DNA of 64,000 bases from Bacteroidota bacterium (GTDB taxonomy: Bacteria; Bacteroidota; Bacteroidia; B-17B0; Aurantibacillaceae). The stretch spans positions 62,001 to 126,000 of the forward strand of contig JADJFB010000008.1 of the NCBI GenBank assembly GCA_016708845.1, written 5' to 3'. The translations under genes were made by a program, and so were the position numbers. Shown here one piece after another: positions 11,148 through 21,266 of this stretch; the first letter of the stretch is position 1; each line of letters opens with the position of its first letter. Under the pieces are notes generated by a model that worked only from the letters and a program-made list of their open reading frames with translations, was not told the origin of the DNA and made no database searches.

Positions 11148-12371
11148 ATGAAAGCATTTAACGTACCGAAGTTTTACAGAAGTCCGATTATTAGTAAAAT
11201 AAAACAATACCGTAAGTTGCAAGATCCTCGCAAGAGAGACAACTCGCCTACTCTATTGGATTTTGGTGCTGTTCAGTTTTTAATTGCTCGTCATTTTGGT
11301 TTTTGTTATGGTGTGGAGAATGCCATCGAAATTTCGTTTAAAGCATTAGATGAAAATCCAGGAAAACGTATTTTCTTATTAAGCCAAATGATTCATAACC
11401 CAGATGTGAATAATGATTTGATTGAAAGAGGTGTACAATTTTTACAAGACACCAACGGTAATCAACTCATTTCATTTGACACTTTAACACCTGATGACGT
11501 GGTTATTATTCCTGCATTTGGCGCACCTTTAGATATTATTGCTTTATTGGAATCTAAAAACATCAAAACTGAAGCGTACAATACCACTTGCCCGTTTGTT
11601 GAACGTGTTTGGAAAAAATCAGAATCAATCGGAAAAGATAATTACACCATTATTATTCACGGAAAACATAATCACGAAGAAACCAAGGCAACTTTTTCGA
11701 GAAGCGACAAGCACAACAAAGCCATTATTGTGAGAGATATTACCGAAGCAAAACTTTTAGCAGATTTTATAATTGGAACTAAACCTAAAGAACAGTTTGC
11801 CATTGATTTTAAAGGGCGTTATTCTGAAAATTTAGATTTAGAAAAAGATTTACAACGTGTGGGCGTTATTAATCAAACCACCATGCTAGCCAGCGAAACA
11901 CAAGAAATAGCCGACTATTTTAAAACTGTGATGTTAGAAAAATATGGTGCTATTAATATTACAAATCATTTTGCAGACACTCGCGATACATTGTGTTATG
12001 CTACAAACGAAAATCAAGATGCTACTTATGGTTTATTGGAAACTGAAGCTGATTTAGCGATTGTAGTTGGTGGTTATAATAGCAGTAACACGTCTCATTT
12101 GGTAGAATTATGTGAACGTAAATTCCATACTTATTTTATTTCTTCTGAAAAAGAAATCACCGACAAGAACACCATCAATCATTTTGATTACCCCAATAAA
12201 AAACATTTAACGAGTTCCAATTTCTTACCGAACAAAACACCTGTGCATATTATCTTAACCAGCGGAGCTTCTTGTCCTGATTCGGTTATAGAAGGTGTTA
12301 TTCATAAAATAAATAGTTTTTACTCAGATATAAAGCCTGTGGAAGAAGCAATCAAACAATTATCTAACTAA
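11148..12371 (+). CDS. ispH: 4-hydroxy-3-methylbut-2-enyl diphosphate reductase
   Basis: The last enzyme of the non-mevalonate (MEP) isoprenoid pathway. It reduces HMBPP to IPP and DMAPP using a [4Fe-4S] cluster. The three cluster cysteines are visible in HFGFCYGVENAI (about residue 54), NTTCPFVERVW (about 149) and SGASCPDSVIEGVI (near 383). Other conserved pieces are IIIHGKHNHEET, NQTTMLASET and VVGGYNSSNTSHL. At 407 aa it is longer than the roughly 315-aa E. coli protein, as is usual for Bacteroidota, with extra N-terminal and central segments. It is separated by one base from the exonuclease gene. Confidence 0.97.
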   Translation: MKAFNVPKFYRSPIISKIKQYRKLQDPRKRDNSPTLLDFGAVQFLIARHFGFCYGVENAIEISFKALDENPGKRIFLLSQMIHNPDVNNDLIERGVQFLQDTNGNQLISFDTLTPDDVVIIPAFGAPLDIIALLESKNIKTEAYNTTCPFVERVWKKSESIGKDNYTIIIHGKHNHEETKATFSRSDKHNKAIIVRDITEAKLLADFIIGTKPKEQFAIDFKGRYSENLDLEKDLQRVGVINQTTMLASETQEIADYFKTVMLEKYGAINITNHFADTRDTLCYATNENQDATYGLLETEADLAIVVGGYNSSNTSHLVELCERKFHTYFISSEKEITDKNTINHFDYPNKKHLTSSNFLPNKTPVHIILTSGASCPDSVIEGVIHKINSFYSDIKPVEEAIKQLSN

Positions 12372-12372
12372 C

Positions 12373-13172
12373 ATGAACTTAAATTTAACTAAACCACTCG
12401 CTTTTTTTGATTTAGAAACTACAGGCATAAATGTTGGTAGCGACCGTATCGTAGAAATTTCTATTGTTCGCGTCAACATTGATAATACAACCGATATTTT
12501 AACTAAAAAAGTAAATCCAACAATTCAAATTCCAGAATTTACATCTAAAATACACGGCATTTATGATAAAGATGTTATAGACTGTCCTACGTTTAAGAGT
12601 TAGCACCACAATTAGCGCAGTTTTTAATCAATTGTGATTTAGCGGGTTTTAATTCCAATAAATTTGATGTGCCTGTTTTAGTAGAAGAGTTTTTGCGTGC
12701 GGATATTGATTTTGATTTAAGAAATAGAAAGTTAATTGACGTGCAAAACATTTTCCATACCATGGAACCACGCAATTTAACAGCTGCTTATAAATTTTAT
12801 TGCGAAAAACCATTAATTAACGCCCACTCTGCAGAAGCAGATACTTTAGCTACTTACGAAATTTTTAAAGCACAAATTGCTCGTTACGAAAACACGGAAG
12901 TAGAAGATGATAAAGGAAATAAAACAAAGCCAGTAAAAAACGACATGGCCGTTTTAAGTACTTTAACGACTCGTACTAAAAATGCGGACTTAGCAGGTAG
13001 AATTGTGTTCAACGAAAAAGGTGAAGAAGTGTTTAGTTTTGGAAAGCATAAAGATAAAACAGTAAAAGAAGTATTCACCAAGGAACCATCCTACTATAAC
13101 TGGATGATGCAAGGCGATTTTCCTTTATACACTAAAAAAATTATTACTCAAATTCGTTTGAGCATGAAGTAA
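12373..13172 (+). CDS. DEDD-family 3'-5' exonuclease, DnaQ-like (one frameshift)
   Basis: Restored length is about 266 aa. Exo I motif FFDLETTGINVGSDRIVEIS is at residues about 12-31. Exo II is NSNKFDVPVL and Exo III is NAHSAEADTLATYEIF, with the H-x-A-x-x-D pattern of the DEDDh group. Proteins of this type are DNA polymerase III epsilon-like proofreading or repair nucleases. The C-terminal part (FGKHKDKTVKEVF...YNWMMQGDFP) is an add-on domain often found on Bacteroidota DnaQ-like exonucleases. The frame breaks near 12595-12600: TFK-(G/E)-ELAPQLAQFLINCDLAG reads through if one base is added. The next gene begins 6 bases after the stop. Confidence 0.85.
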
Positions 13173-13178
13173 AAGTAT

Positions 13179-13751
13179 ATGCACGAATTAGAACCATTTT
13201 ATAATTGGCAGCATTTATACATCGCTTCGGAAGATGAGGATTCGCCATTTTATGGGGCTGAGTATAGTGAATTTACATTTAGCAACACCGTTTACAATTA
13301 CTATATCCATCCGCAATGGGATGATATGGGAAGCGAAACCTTATACCTCAAAATTTTATTTGTGGATTACGATGAGCATTACGCCATCATAGAGTTAATT
13401 GGCGAATGGAACGATGCGATTAATAACGATATCATGCTGTTAAAACGTGATATTATTGATGAATTAGCATTCCATGGTATCAATAAATACATCATCATCG
13501 GCGAAAATGTATTAAACTTCCATCACTCTGATGATTCATACTATGAAGAATGGTTTGAAGATGTGCAAGACAATGATGGCTGGATTACATTTATCAATTT
13601 TCAAGAACACGTGTTAAAAGAATTTAAGCAAGCTAATTTGTATTACTATTTTATCACTGGAGGAGAATTGAACGACTATGAATGGCGTAAATTTTCTCCG
13701 GGACAAGTGTTTGGGAATATTTCTAAGATTATTTCTAAAAGATTAGCTTAA
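13179..13751 (+). CDS. Conserved hypothetical acidic protein
   Basis: A 190-aa soluble, acidic protein rich in aromatic residues (MHELEPFYNWQHLYIASEDE...), with no signal peptide and no membrane span. I do not recognise a domain. It reads like a conserved Bacteroidota protein: alternating beta-type segments (ETLYLKILFVDYDEHYAIIEL, NKYIIIGENVLNF, GWITFINF) suggest a folded alpha/beta domain. It follows the exonuclease gene by 6 bases and so is probably in the ispH-exonuclease transcription unit. Confidence 0.75.
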   Translation: MHELEPFYNWQHLYIASEDEDSPFYGAEYSEFTFSNTVYNYYIHPQWDDMGSETLYLKILFVDYDEHYAIIELIGEWNDAINNDIMLLKRDIIDELAFHGINKYIIIGENVLNFHHSDDSYYEEWFEDVQDNDGWITFINFQEHVLKEFKQANLYYYFITGGELNDYEWRKFSPGQVFGNISKIISKRLA

Positions 13752-13843
13752 ATTTTAAACTAAAAAAGTGTGCTCTTGTTAATAGTTTAGCTGATAATTC
13801 AGCTCACAAACTATTATATTTGATACTGATTTAAACTACAATT

Positions 13844-16663
13844 TTGGCTACTCAAAAAGACATCACTACGCTCAATCCTAAAGAATTTATTATTATAAAA
13901 GGTGCTCGCATGCATAACCTTAAAGGTATTGATGTGGCATTACCTCGAAATAAATTTATTGTCATTACTGGTTTATCAGGTTCTGGTAAATCATCGTTGG
14001 CATTCGATACATTATATGCAGAAGGTCAGCGACGTTATGTAGAAAGTTTATCTGCCTATGCGCGTCAGTTTTTAGGGCGTTTAGAAAAACCAAAAGTAGA
14101 TTATATCAAAGGAATTTCTCCTGCTATTGCTATCGAACAAAAAGTAATTTCTCGTAACCCACGTAGTACAGTTGGTACCATTACAGAGATTTATGATTAC
14201 TTAAAATTATTATACGCACGTGTTGGAAAAACATACAGTCCCATTTCTGGTAAAATTGTTAAGCGCGATTCGGTAAGTGATGTGGTTGATTTTGTAAATA
14301 CATTAAGCAACGAAACAAACTGTTTAATTGTATCAAAGTTAATTGTTCCAAAAGACAGAGACTTAGCCAAACATTTAGATTTATTGAATCAGCAAGGCTT
14401 TGCAAGAATATTAGTTAACAATCAAATCACTAAAATATCTGATTTTGATGCCAAAAAATCAAAAAAAACAGATGTTATTTTTTTATTGGTAGATAGGATT
14501 GTTGTTGATATTACGGATGAAGATTTTCAAAACCGTGTAGCGGATAGTGTGCAAACCGCCTTTTTTGAAGGCAATGGCGAATGTGATGTGTTTATCGAAA
14601 AAGATGATAAGTCATACAATCAACATCATTTCTCTAATTTATTTGAAGCAGATGGAATAACGTTTGAAGAACCTGACATGAATTTTTTTAGTTTCAACAA
14701 TCCAATAGGTGCTTGTAAAACCTGCGAAGGCTTTGGAAGTATTATTGGCATTGATCCTGATTTAGCAATTCCAAATAAAAGTATTTCTGTATTTGATAAC
14801 GCAGTTGCTTGTTGGAATGGAGAAACCATGTCTCAATACAAAAATCAATTAGTTAAGAGTGCTCATAAATTTGATTTTCCAATTCATAAACCTATTGCTC
14901 AATTAACTAAAGCGCAATACAATTTATTATGGACAGGTAATGAATATTTTGAAGGCATCACCGCTTTCTTTAAAATGTTAGAAAAAGAAAGCTACAAAAT
15001 ACAATACCGTGTGATGTTAGCACGCTACCGCGGAAAAACAAATTGTCCCGATTGTAATGGTACACGTCTGCGTAAAGACGCTAACTATGTGAAGATCGGC
15101 GGTATGGGCATTTCCGAATTAGTGTTAATGCCAGTTTCAGATATTGCTTCTTTCTTTAAAAAACTAAAACTTAGCGAACACGATACATCTATTGCTAAAC
15201 GATTATTGATAGAAATTAATAGTCGTTTACAATTTTTATTAGATGTGGGTTTAGGCTATTTAAGCTTGATTCGTGTTGCTAATACCTTAAGCGGCGGCGA
15301 AAGTCAACGTATTAACTTAGCAACTTCCTTGGGAAGTAGTCTTGTTGGGAGTTTATATATTTTAGATGAGCCAAGTATTGGTTTACATTCGAGAGATACC
15401 GAACGTTTAATCGGTGTTTTAAAATCATTGAAGGCACAGGGTAATACGGTCATCGTTGTTGAGCATGATGAGGAAATTATGCAAGCTGCTGATCAATTAA
15501 TTGATATTGGTCCAGAAGCTGGAACCAATGGTGGAGAGCTAGTATTTCAAGGCAATCAAAAAGATTTATTAAAAGATTCGAAAAGCTTTACCGCAAAATA
15601 TTTAACTAATAAATTACGAATTGAAGTTCCAAAAACACGCCGCAAATGGAAAGAGTTTATTGAAGTTCATAATGCTACGGAGAACAATTTAAAAGACATT
15701 ACTGTTAAATTTCCTTTAAATACCTTGTGCTGTGTAACGGGCGTAAGTGGCTCTGGTAAATCAACTTTAGTTAAAAAAGTATTATACCCCAATGTCAAAA
15801 AACATCTAGAAGGTTATTTTGCGAATGCAAAAAGTGATAAAATTTCAGGAAGCTTAAAACAAATTCAACATGTAGAGTTTATTGATCAAAACCCAATTGG
15901 TAAATCTTCTCGCAGTAATCCTGTCACTTACACAAAAGCATACGATGAAATCCGTAATTTATTTTCGGAACAAGCTCTTGCAAAAGTTCGAAACTATAAA
16001 CTCTCTCATTTTTCATTTAACGTAGATGGCGGAAGATGCGAAGTTTGCGAAGGCGAAGGAACCATCACTGTTGAGATGCAGTTTATGGCGGATATTTCAT
16101 TACCATGCGAGGCATGTAATAGTAAACGCTTTAAAGCAGAAACTTTAGAGATTTTATATAAAGGTAAATCCATTTCTGATGTATTGGAAATGACGATTGA
16201 TGATGCGGTGATTTATTTTAGTCAATATGAAAGCGATAGGATTTGTAAACGCATTATTGAACGCTTAAAACCATTACAGGAAGTTGGATTAGGTTACGTG
16301 CAATTAGGTCAATCATCTAGTACTTTAAGTGGTGGCGAAGCACAGCGTATTAAATTAGCTACCTTTTTAATTGGAGGAAGTTCAACAACTCAAACCTTAT
16401 TTATTTTTGACGAACCAACCACAGGCTTGCATTTTCACGATGTGGCTAAATTATTAAAATCATTCAACGCCTTAATTGACCGTGGACATTCCATTGTAGT
16501 AATTGAACACAATTTAGACGTTATTAAATGTGCAGATTGGGTTATTGATATAGGTCCTGAAGGTGGCGAAGAAGGCGGAACGGTTGTTGCCCAAGGAACA
16601 CCTGAAGATATTGTGAAAAATAAAGTTAGTTATACGGCTAGGTATTTGAAAGAGAAAATCTAA
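13844..16663 (+). CDS. uvrA: UvrABC excinuclease subunit A
   Basis: Damage-recognition ATPase of nucleotide excision repair, 939 aa, full length. Two ABC modules are visible: Walker A GLSGSGKSSLAFDTLYAEGQ (about residues 45-64) with LSGGESQRINLA and LYILDEPSIGLH, then GVSGSGKSTLVKKVL with LSGGEAQRIKLATFL and FIFDEPTTGLHFHD. Zinc-binding CxxC pairs occur (CKTCEGFGS, CPDCNGTRL, CEVCEGEGT, CEACNSKRF). The start is a TTG (MATQKD...); no ATG lies upstream in frame, and the next ATG, at codon 23, would cut into the first domain (RMHNLKGID). A -7 box TATATTTG (13815-13822) lies 21 bases before the start. Confidence 0.97.
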   Translation: MATQKDITTLNPKEFIIIKGARMHNLKGIDVALPRNKFIVITGLSGSGKSSLAFDTLYAEGQRRYVESLSAYARQFLGRLEKPKVDYIKGISPAIAIEQKVISRNPRSTVGTITEIYDYLKLLYARVGKTYSPISGKIVKRDSVSDVVDFVNTLSNETNCLIVSKLIVPKDRDLAKHLDLLNQQGFARILVNNQITKISDFDAKKSKKTDVIFLLVDRIVVDITDEDFQNRVADSVQTAFFEGNGECDVFIEKDDKSYNQHHFSNLFEADGITFEEPDMNFFSFNNPIGACKTCEGFGSIIGIDPDLAIPNKSISVFDNAVACWNGETMSQYKNQLVKSAHKFDFPIHKPIAQLTKAQYNLLWTGNEYFEGITAFFKMLEKESYKIQYRVMLARYRGKTNCPDCNGTRLRKDANYVKIGGMGISELVLMPVSDIASFFKKLKLSEHDTSIAKRLLIEINSRLQFLLDVGLGYLSLIRVANTLSGGESQRINLATSLGSSLVGSLYILDEPSIGLHSRDTERLIGVLKSLKAQGNTVIVVEHDEEIMQAADQLIDIGPEAGTNGGELVFQGNQKDLLKDSKSFTAKYLTNKLRIEVPKTRRKWKEFIEVHNATENNLKDITVKFPLNTLCCVTGVSGSGKSTLVKKVLYPNVKKHLEGYFANAKSDKISGSLKQIQHVEFIDQNPIGKSSRSNPVTYTKAYDEIRNLFSEQALAKVRNYKLSHFSFNVDGGRCEVCEGEGTITVEMQFMADISLPCEACNSKRFKAETLEILYKGKSISDVLEMTIDDAVIYFSQYESDRICKRIIERLKPLQEVGLGYVQLGQSSSTLSGGEAQRIKLATFLIGGSSTTQTLFIFDEPTTGLHFHDVAKLLKSFNALIDRGHSIVVIEHNLDVIKCADWVIDIGPEGGEEGGTVVAQGTPEDIVKNKVSYTARYLKEKI

Positions 16664-16747
16664 GTTTTTAAAAACCTATTAACAACGCTTTTCCATTCTT
16701 TAAATTATTCGCACTTTTGATTTTTAGAAAAACCTTTCTAAAAATCT

Positions 16748-17863
16748 ATGCAACTAAAATATCAAACTAAGCCAAAAGCCATCCTTTTATTAGAAGACGG
16801 TAAAATTTTTGAAGGCAAAGCTGCCGGAAAAATTGGAACTACTACCGGAGAAATTTGTTTTAATACTGGTATGACTGGCTACCAAGAAATTTTCACGGAT
16901 CCTTCCTATTTCGGGCAAATAGTCGTGATGAACAACGTTCATGTTGGAAATTATGGCATTGAAGAAAGCGAAGTAGAAAGCGACAGCATCAAAATTTCGG
17001 GTATGATTTGCAAGAAATTTAATGATGGTTTTTCTCGTAAACGTGCTCAACAATCCTTACAAGATTATTTTGTAAATGATGGTGTAGTTGCCATTAGCGA
17101 TGTGGATACAAGAGCCATTGTTCGTTATATTAGAGATAAGGGTGCAATGAATTGCATCATTTCTTCTGACAATGCTGATATCGATTCTTTAAAAGCATTA
17201 CTAGCTAAGGTTCCAAAAATGGAAGGTTTAGAGTTATCTTCTAAAGTTGCAACAACAAAAGCATACAATTTTGGAGAATGCACAGCAACTTACAAAGTAG
17301 CTGTTTTAGATTTTGGAGTAAAGAAAAACATTCTTCGCTCATTAGCTGAAAGAGATTGTTTCTTAAAAGTATTCCCAATGAAATCTTCTATCAAAGATAT
17401 TTTAGATTTTAACCCAGATGGCATCATGTTAAGTAACGGTCCTGGAGATCCAGGTGTGATGAAAGATGAGATTGCTTTAATTAAAGAAGTAGTAGCTACT
17501 GGAAAACCAGTTTTCGGTATTTGTTTAGGACACCAATTATTAGCTGAATCTCAAGGGATTTCGACTTATAAAATGCATGCAGGTCACCGCGGTATTAACC
17601 ATCCCGTAAAAAACATCATTACTGGTAAAAGCGAAATCACCTCTCAAAATCATGGTTTTACTGTAAATGCTGAGGATATTGCCAAAAATCCAGCGATTGA
17701 AATTACTCATGTAAATTTGAACGATAACACTATTGAAGGGATTCGTATCAAAAATAAACCAGTTTTTTCAGTACAATATCATCCAGAGGCTTGCCCTGGT
17801 CCATTAGACTCTCGTTACTTATTTGATGATTTTGTGAGCAATATCAAGGCTTCAAAAAAGTAA
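16748..17863 (+). CDS. carA: Carbamoyl-phosphate synthase small subunit
   Basis: Glutaminase subunit that supplies ammonia to CarB for arginine and pyrimidine synthesis; 371 aa, normal length. The N-terminal CPSase domain has LEDGKIFEGKAAG and GEICFNTGMTGYQEI. The C-terminal class I glutamine amidotransferase has SNGPGDPG, the nucleophile elbow FGICLGHQLLA and the catalytic His/Glu in QYHPEACPGPLDS. carB is not in the window, so carA is unlinked from it here. Confidence 0.97.
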   Translation: MQLKYQTKPKAILLLEDGKIFEGKAAGKIGTTTGEICFNTGMTGYQEIFTDPSYFGQIVVMNNVHVGNYGIEESEVESDSIKISGMICKKFNDGFSRKRAQQSLQDYFVNDGVVAISDVDTRAIVRYIRDKGAMNCIISSDNADIDSLKALLAKVPKMEGLELSSKVATTKAYNFGECTATYKVAVLDFGVKKNILRSLAERDCFLKVFPMKSSIKDILDFNPDGIMLSNGPGDPGVMKDEIALIKEVVATGKPVFGICLGHQLLAESQGISTYKMHAGHRGINHPVKNIITGKSEITSQNHGFTVNAEDIAKNPAIEITHVNLNDNTIEGIRIKNKPVFSVQYHPEACPGPLDSRYLFDDFVSNIKASKK

Positions 17864-17931
17864 TTCCTCTTACTAATAGCCCAATTTGGCTAATCTAGCA
17901 TTAAAAACCTTTAATTTTAGGCTTTTTTTGT

Positions 17932-17943
17932 TACCTTCGCGCC
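17932..17943 (+). promoter_or_regulatory. -7 box placed 4 bases before the der ATG (leaderless-type)
   Basis: TACCTTCG (17932-17939) fits the TAnnTTTG/TAnnTTCG -7 element of Bacteroidota promoters. Only CGCC separates it from the der ATG. With the usual spacing, transcription would begin at or next to the start codon. No convincing TTTG is seen at the -33 position. Confidence 0.5.
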
Positions 17944-19254
17944 ATGTCAAATTTAGTAGCAATCGTTGGTCGCCCTAATGTTGGGAAATCAACACTTTTT
18001 AATAGATTAACCGAGTCGCGTGAAGCCATTGTTGATGATGAACCTGGTGTAACCCGTGATAGACATTATGGTAAGTCTAATTGGAATGGCGTTGAATTTT
18101 CGGTAGTAGATACCGGTGGTTACATTAAAGGTAGCGACGATATTTTTGAAGAAGAAATCCGTAAACAAGTGCAAATTGCCGTTGACGAAAGTACAACCAT
18201 CATTTTTATGGTAGATGTAACTGATGGCGTTACTCAATTTGATAAAGACGTGGCAAATATTGTGCGTCGAAGTAAAAAGCCCGTTTTATTAGTCGTTAAT
18301 AAAGTAGATAACAGTGAGCGTAACTCTTATGCTGCTGAATTTTATAGCCTTGGTTTAGGCGATCCTTACTGTGTTTCTTCCAATAGTGGAATGGGAACTG
18401 GTGATTTAATGGACGCTTTAGTAAAAACATTTCCGGATGATACAGGAGCCATTGAAGGTAGTGATTTACCTAAAATTGCTATTGTTGGCCGCCCTAACGT
18501 TGGTAAATCTTCTTTAACCAATGCTTTATTAGGCGAGGAAAGAAATATTGTGACTGCTATTGCAGGAACTACAAGAGATACCATTCATACTCGTTACAAT
18601 AAATTTGGACATGATTTCTTATTGATTGATACCGCTGGTATGCGTAAGAAAGCTAAAGTACACGAAGATATTGAGTTTTATAGTGTGATGCGTACCATCA
18701 GAGCTATCGAAACATCTGATGTATGTGTATTAATGTTAGATGCTACACAAGGTATCGAATCACAAGATTTGAACATCATTCACTTAATTGTAAAAAACCA
18801 TAAAGGTATTGTTGTTGTAGTAAATAAATGGGATTTAGTTGAAGAAAAAAACACCATGACTACTAAACACTTTGAAGAGCAAATCAGAATTAGCATGATG
18901 CCTTTTAAAGATGTACCTATTATTTTTACATCTGTTACCGAAAAGCAACGTATCATGAAAGTGATTGATGTGGCAATGGAAGTCTATCAAAACAGATCAA
19001 CAAAAATCCCTACAAGTAAATTAAACGAATACTTTTTACCATTAATTGAAAACTTTCCACCGCCAGCAGTGAAAGGGAAAATTGTAAAAATTAAATACGT
19101 AACTCAAATTAAAGATACTTGTGCTTTTGTATTCTTCTGTAATTCGCCGCAGTATTTAACAGATGCTTACAAGCGATTTTTAGAAAACAAGTTTCGCGAA
19201 TCCTTTAATTTTACTGGTGTTCCTGTTTCATTTTATTTCAGAGCAAAAAGCTAA
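17944..19254 (+). CDS. der: Ribosome-assembly GTPase Der (EngA)
   Basis: Essential tandem-GTPase factor for 50S ribosome maturation; 436 aa. The first G domain has GRPNVGKSTLFNRL (about residues 9-22), DTGG and NKVD. The second has GRPNVGKSSLTNALLGEE, DTAGMRKKAKVHE and NKWD. The C-terminal KH-like domain ends FTGVPVSFYFRAKS. No oddities. The start is fixed by the -7 box immediately upstream and by homology at residue 2. Confidence 0.97.
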   Translation: MSNLVAIVGRPNVGKSTLFNRLTESREAIVDDEPGVTRDRHYGKSNWNGVEFSVVDTGGYIKGSDDIFEEEIRKQVQIAVDESTTIIFMVDVTDGVTQFDKDVANIVRRSKKPVLLVVNKVDNSERNSYAAEFYSLGLGDPYCVSSNSGMGTGDLMDALVKTFPDDTGAIEGSDLPKIAIVGRPNVGKSSLTNALLGEERNIVTAIAGTTRDTIHTRYNKFGHDFLLIDTAGMRKKAKVHEDIEFYSVMRTIRAIETSDVCVLMLDATQGIESQDLNIIHLIVKNHKGIVVVVNKWDLVEEKNTMTTKHFEEQIRISMMPFKDVPIIFTSVTEKQRIMKVIDVAMEVYQNRSTKIPTSKLNEYFLPLIENFPPPAVKGKIVKIKYVTQIKDTCAFVFFCNSPQYLTDAYKRFLENKFRESFNFTGVPVSFYFRAKS

Positions 19255-19349
19255 TCAATATGATTAATTAGTCATGTTGTTTTCAGTACACAGCAAATAA
19301 AAATAACATGACTAAACCATAAGACAATTAAAAACAATAACATCAACTT

Positions 19350-20294
19350 ATGAAATCTATTATTTTAGGCTTGGGACTTTTATATGTTTCAGCATTAACA
19401 ATTAATGCCCAAGAATTAACAGGCGTTGTAAAGGATAAAAATCAAAAAGGCGTACCTTATGTCAATATTGGCATTCCTGCCAAAGCCTTTGGTATTATTA
19501 CCGATGACAACGGTAATTTTAAATTAAAAATTACTTCCGAAAAAGAAACAGACACTTTACAAATTACTTCGATTGGTTATTATCCTCTAGTAATGAGTGT
19601 TGGCGATTTTAAAAAGGCTTGCCAAGCTAACACTCCAATTATTGTTACCGAAGAAGTGTATCAATTAGCCACAACCGTTGTGCGACCTGATGAATATGAA
19701 ACTAAGGTATTAGGCACAACAAGCGTTGCCGATTTAGAATGTGTAAACCTCAGCGGATTAAAACAAAAAGACACTGCTTCTGTTCGTCGTTATAAAGAAA
19801 AAGGTATTAGCGAAAAATCGGCCGGAATTGAAATAGGTAATAAAATCTCTATTAAAAAGGGACAAGAAACCTTTGTTGATAAGATTCAATTTAAAGCTTG
19901 TTTAGGAGAAAACGATACTGCCATTTTCCGAATCAATATTTATTCGGAAGGTAAAACCGTAAAAAGAGTGTTAACACCTATTGGAATGGTAAAAGTGGTT
20001 AATTCTAATAATGAGTTAAAAGAACCTATTATCATCAAATCAATTGGTAAAACACAAGTTCATGAAATTGATGTTTCTAAACAAAATATCCAAGTAACCG
20101 ACGATTTCATTATTGCTTTAGAATGTATTTATTCTTCGAATTCACAGATGAATATTGGCGCTAAGCCTGCTATGTTCGGTTCTACCGATTTATTAATCAG
20201 AGAAAGTATTATGGACGAATGGGTTAAAATTCCTATGATTAACTTAACCTTTATTGCCGCTACCGTTACCTATAAAAAGAAGGGTAAGAAGTAA
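19350..20294 (+). CDS. Exported protein with CarboxypepD-regulatory-like domain
   Basis: A 314-aa protein with a signal peptide (MKSIILGLGLLYVSALTINA-QE), followed by one beta-sandwich domain of the type found at the N-terminus of TonB receptors: ELTGVVKDKNQKGVPYVNIG, DDNGNFKLKI, DTLQITSIGYYPLV. The remaining 200 residues are beta-rich and include ISIKKGQETFVDKIQF and RINIYSEGKTVKRVL. There is no outer-membrane barrel, so this is not a TonB receptor itself. I do not know its function. It is encoded just upstream of the GldN-like gene in the same direction (69-base gap). Confidence 0.75.
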   Translation: MKSIILGLGLLYVSALTINAQELTGVVKDKNQKGVPYVNIGIPAKAFGIITDDNGNFKLKITSEKETDTLQITSIGYYPLVMSVGDFKKACQANTPIIVTEEVYQLATTVVRPDEYETKVLGTTSVADLECVNLSGLKQKDTASVRRYKEKGISEKSAGIEIGNKISIKKGQETFVDKIQFKACLGENDTAIFRINIYSEGKTVKRVLTPIGMVKVVNSNNELKEPIIIKSIGKTQVHEIDVSKQNIQVTDDFIIALECIYSSNSQMNIGAKPAMFGSTDLLIRESIMDEWVKIPMINLTFIAATVTYKKKGKK

Positions 20295-20363
20295 GTTTAT
20301 ATTTTTCTCGTATCTTTTCTTAAGGTCATCAGTTATAGTTGTAACCAACTAAACTCATGCGCC

Positions 20364-21224
20364 ATGAAAACCACTAAAATTTTATGGATTGCTATTTCAC
20401 TCATAGCAACCAACGCTGTATTAAAAGCACAAGACACATTCAATCCTCCAACCTACCCTAGCACACAAATAAATCCCTGTGGCGTGCATGACAAAAACGT
20501 TGGTAACAGAAGAGCGATTAACTACACGAGTTTACGAGAAGGTGATGTAGCTTGGGAAAAACGCGTTTGGAGAGATATTGATATGCGAGAAAAACAAAAT
20601 CAGCCTTTGTATTATCCATTAGAATTTAATGCCTGTCGTAGTTCTTTATTTCAGACTATTACTCGACAGATTTTAAACGGAAACATTGTTGCTTTTAAAG
20701 ACGAAGAATTTTTAATTCCATATAATTTATCAGAATTCAAAAACAGAATTGTAAAAATCGACACCGTTCCCAATATCGTTTATGATCCTTTAGGTAATGA
20801 AACCACAGAGTATGTTCCTTTTTATGATTCTACAAGCATTTACGAACGTATCTTAAAATTCAGATTAAAAGAAGATTGGTTTTTCGATCGACAAAAATCG
20901 AGTTTAGAAGTTCGTATTGTTGGTATTGCCGCTTTCGAATACAATGCCGAACGTGATTATTTTAGAGAAGTGTATTGGGTTTACTTTCCTTCTTGTCGCC
21001 CCTACTTTGCCCGCAACGATGTGTACAATTTTAAAAATGATGCTGAACGCAGAAGTCTAGATGATATCTTTTGGAAACGACAATTTTCAAGTCTCATCGT
21101 CAAAGAATCGAATGTGCAAGATCGTTATATTGATCAATATCAAAAAGGCATTGATGCTTTAGTAGAAGCTGATAAAATAAAGATGGGAATCTTTACTTGG
21201 GAACATGATTTGTGGAATTATTAG
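20364..21224 (+). CDS. GldN/PorN-like type IX secretion protein (orphan)
   Basis: A 286-aa protein with a signal peptide (MKTTKILWIAISLIATNAVLKA-QD). It shows the GldN pattern: DVAWEKRVWRDIDMREKQNQ, LKFRLKEDWFFDRQKSSLEV followed by RIVGIAAF, VYWVYFPSCRPYFARNDV, and DDIFWKRQFSSLIVKESN. In F. johnsoniae and P. gingivalis, GldN/PorN is a periplasmic partner of GldK in the T9SS ring and is encoded in the gldKLMN operon. Here there is no gldK, gldL or gldM nearby, so this is probably a paralogue (as GldO is) rather than the core subunit. It converges on purL with a shared terminator. Confidence 0.82.
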   Translation: MKTTKILWIAISLIATNAVLKAQDTFNPPTYPSTQINPCGVHDKNVGNRRAINYTSLREGDVAWEKRVWRDIDMREKQNQPLYYPLEFNACRSSLFQTITRQILNGNIVAFKDEEFLIPYNLSEFKNRIVKIDTVPNIVYDPLGNETTEYVPFYDSTSIYERILKFRLKEDWFFDRQKSSLEVRIVGIAAFEYNAERDYFREVYWVYFPSCRPYFARNDVYNFKNDAERRSLDDIFWKRQFSSLIVKESNVQDRYIDQYQKGIDALVEADKIKMGIFTWEHDLWNY

Positions 21225-21229
21225 AACAA

Positions 21230-21259
21230 AAAAAGGTTCAGCAAATGCTGAACCTTTTT
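21230..21259. terminator. Bidirectional terminator between the gldN-like gene and purL
   Basis: AAAAAGGTTCAGCA pairs perfectly with TGCTGAACCTTTTT around a 2-base centre. A runs on one side and T runs on the other allow it to work on both strands between convergent genes. Confidence 0.88.
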
Positions 21260-21266
21260 AATAATC

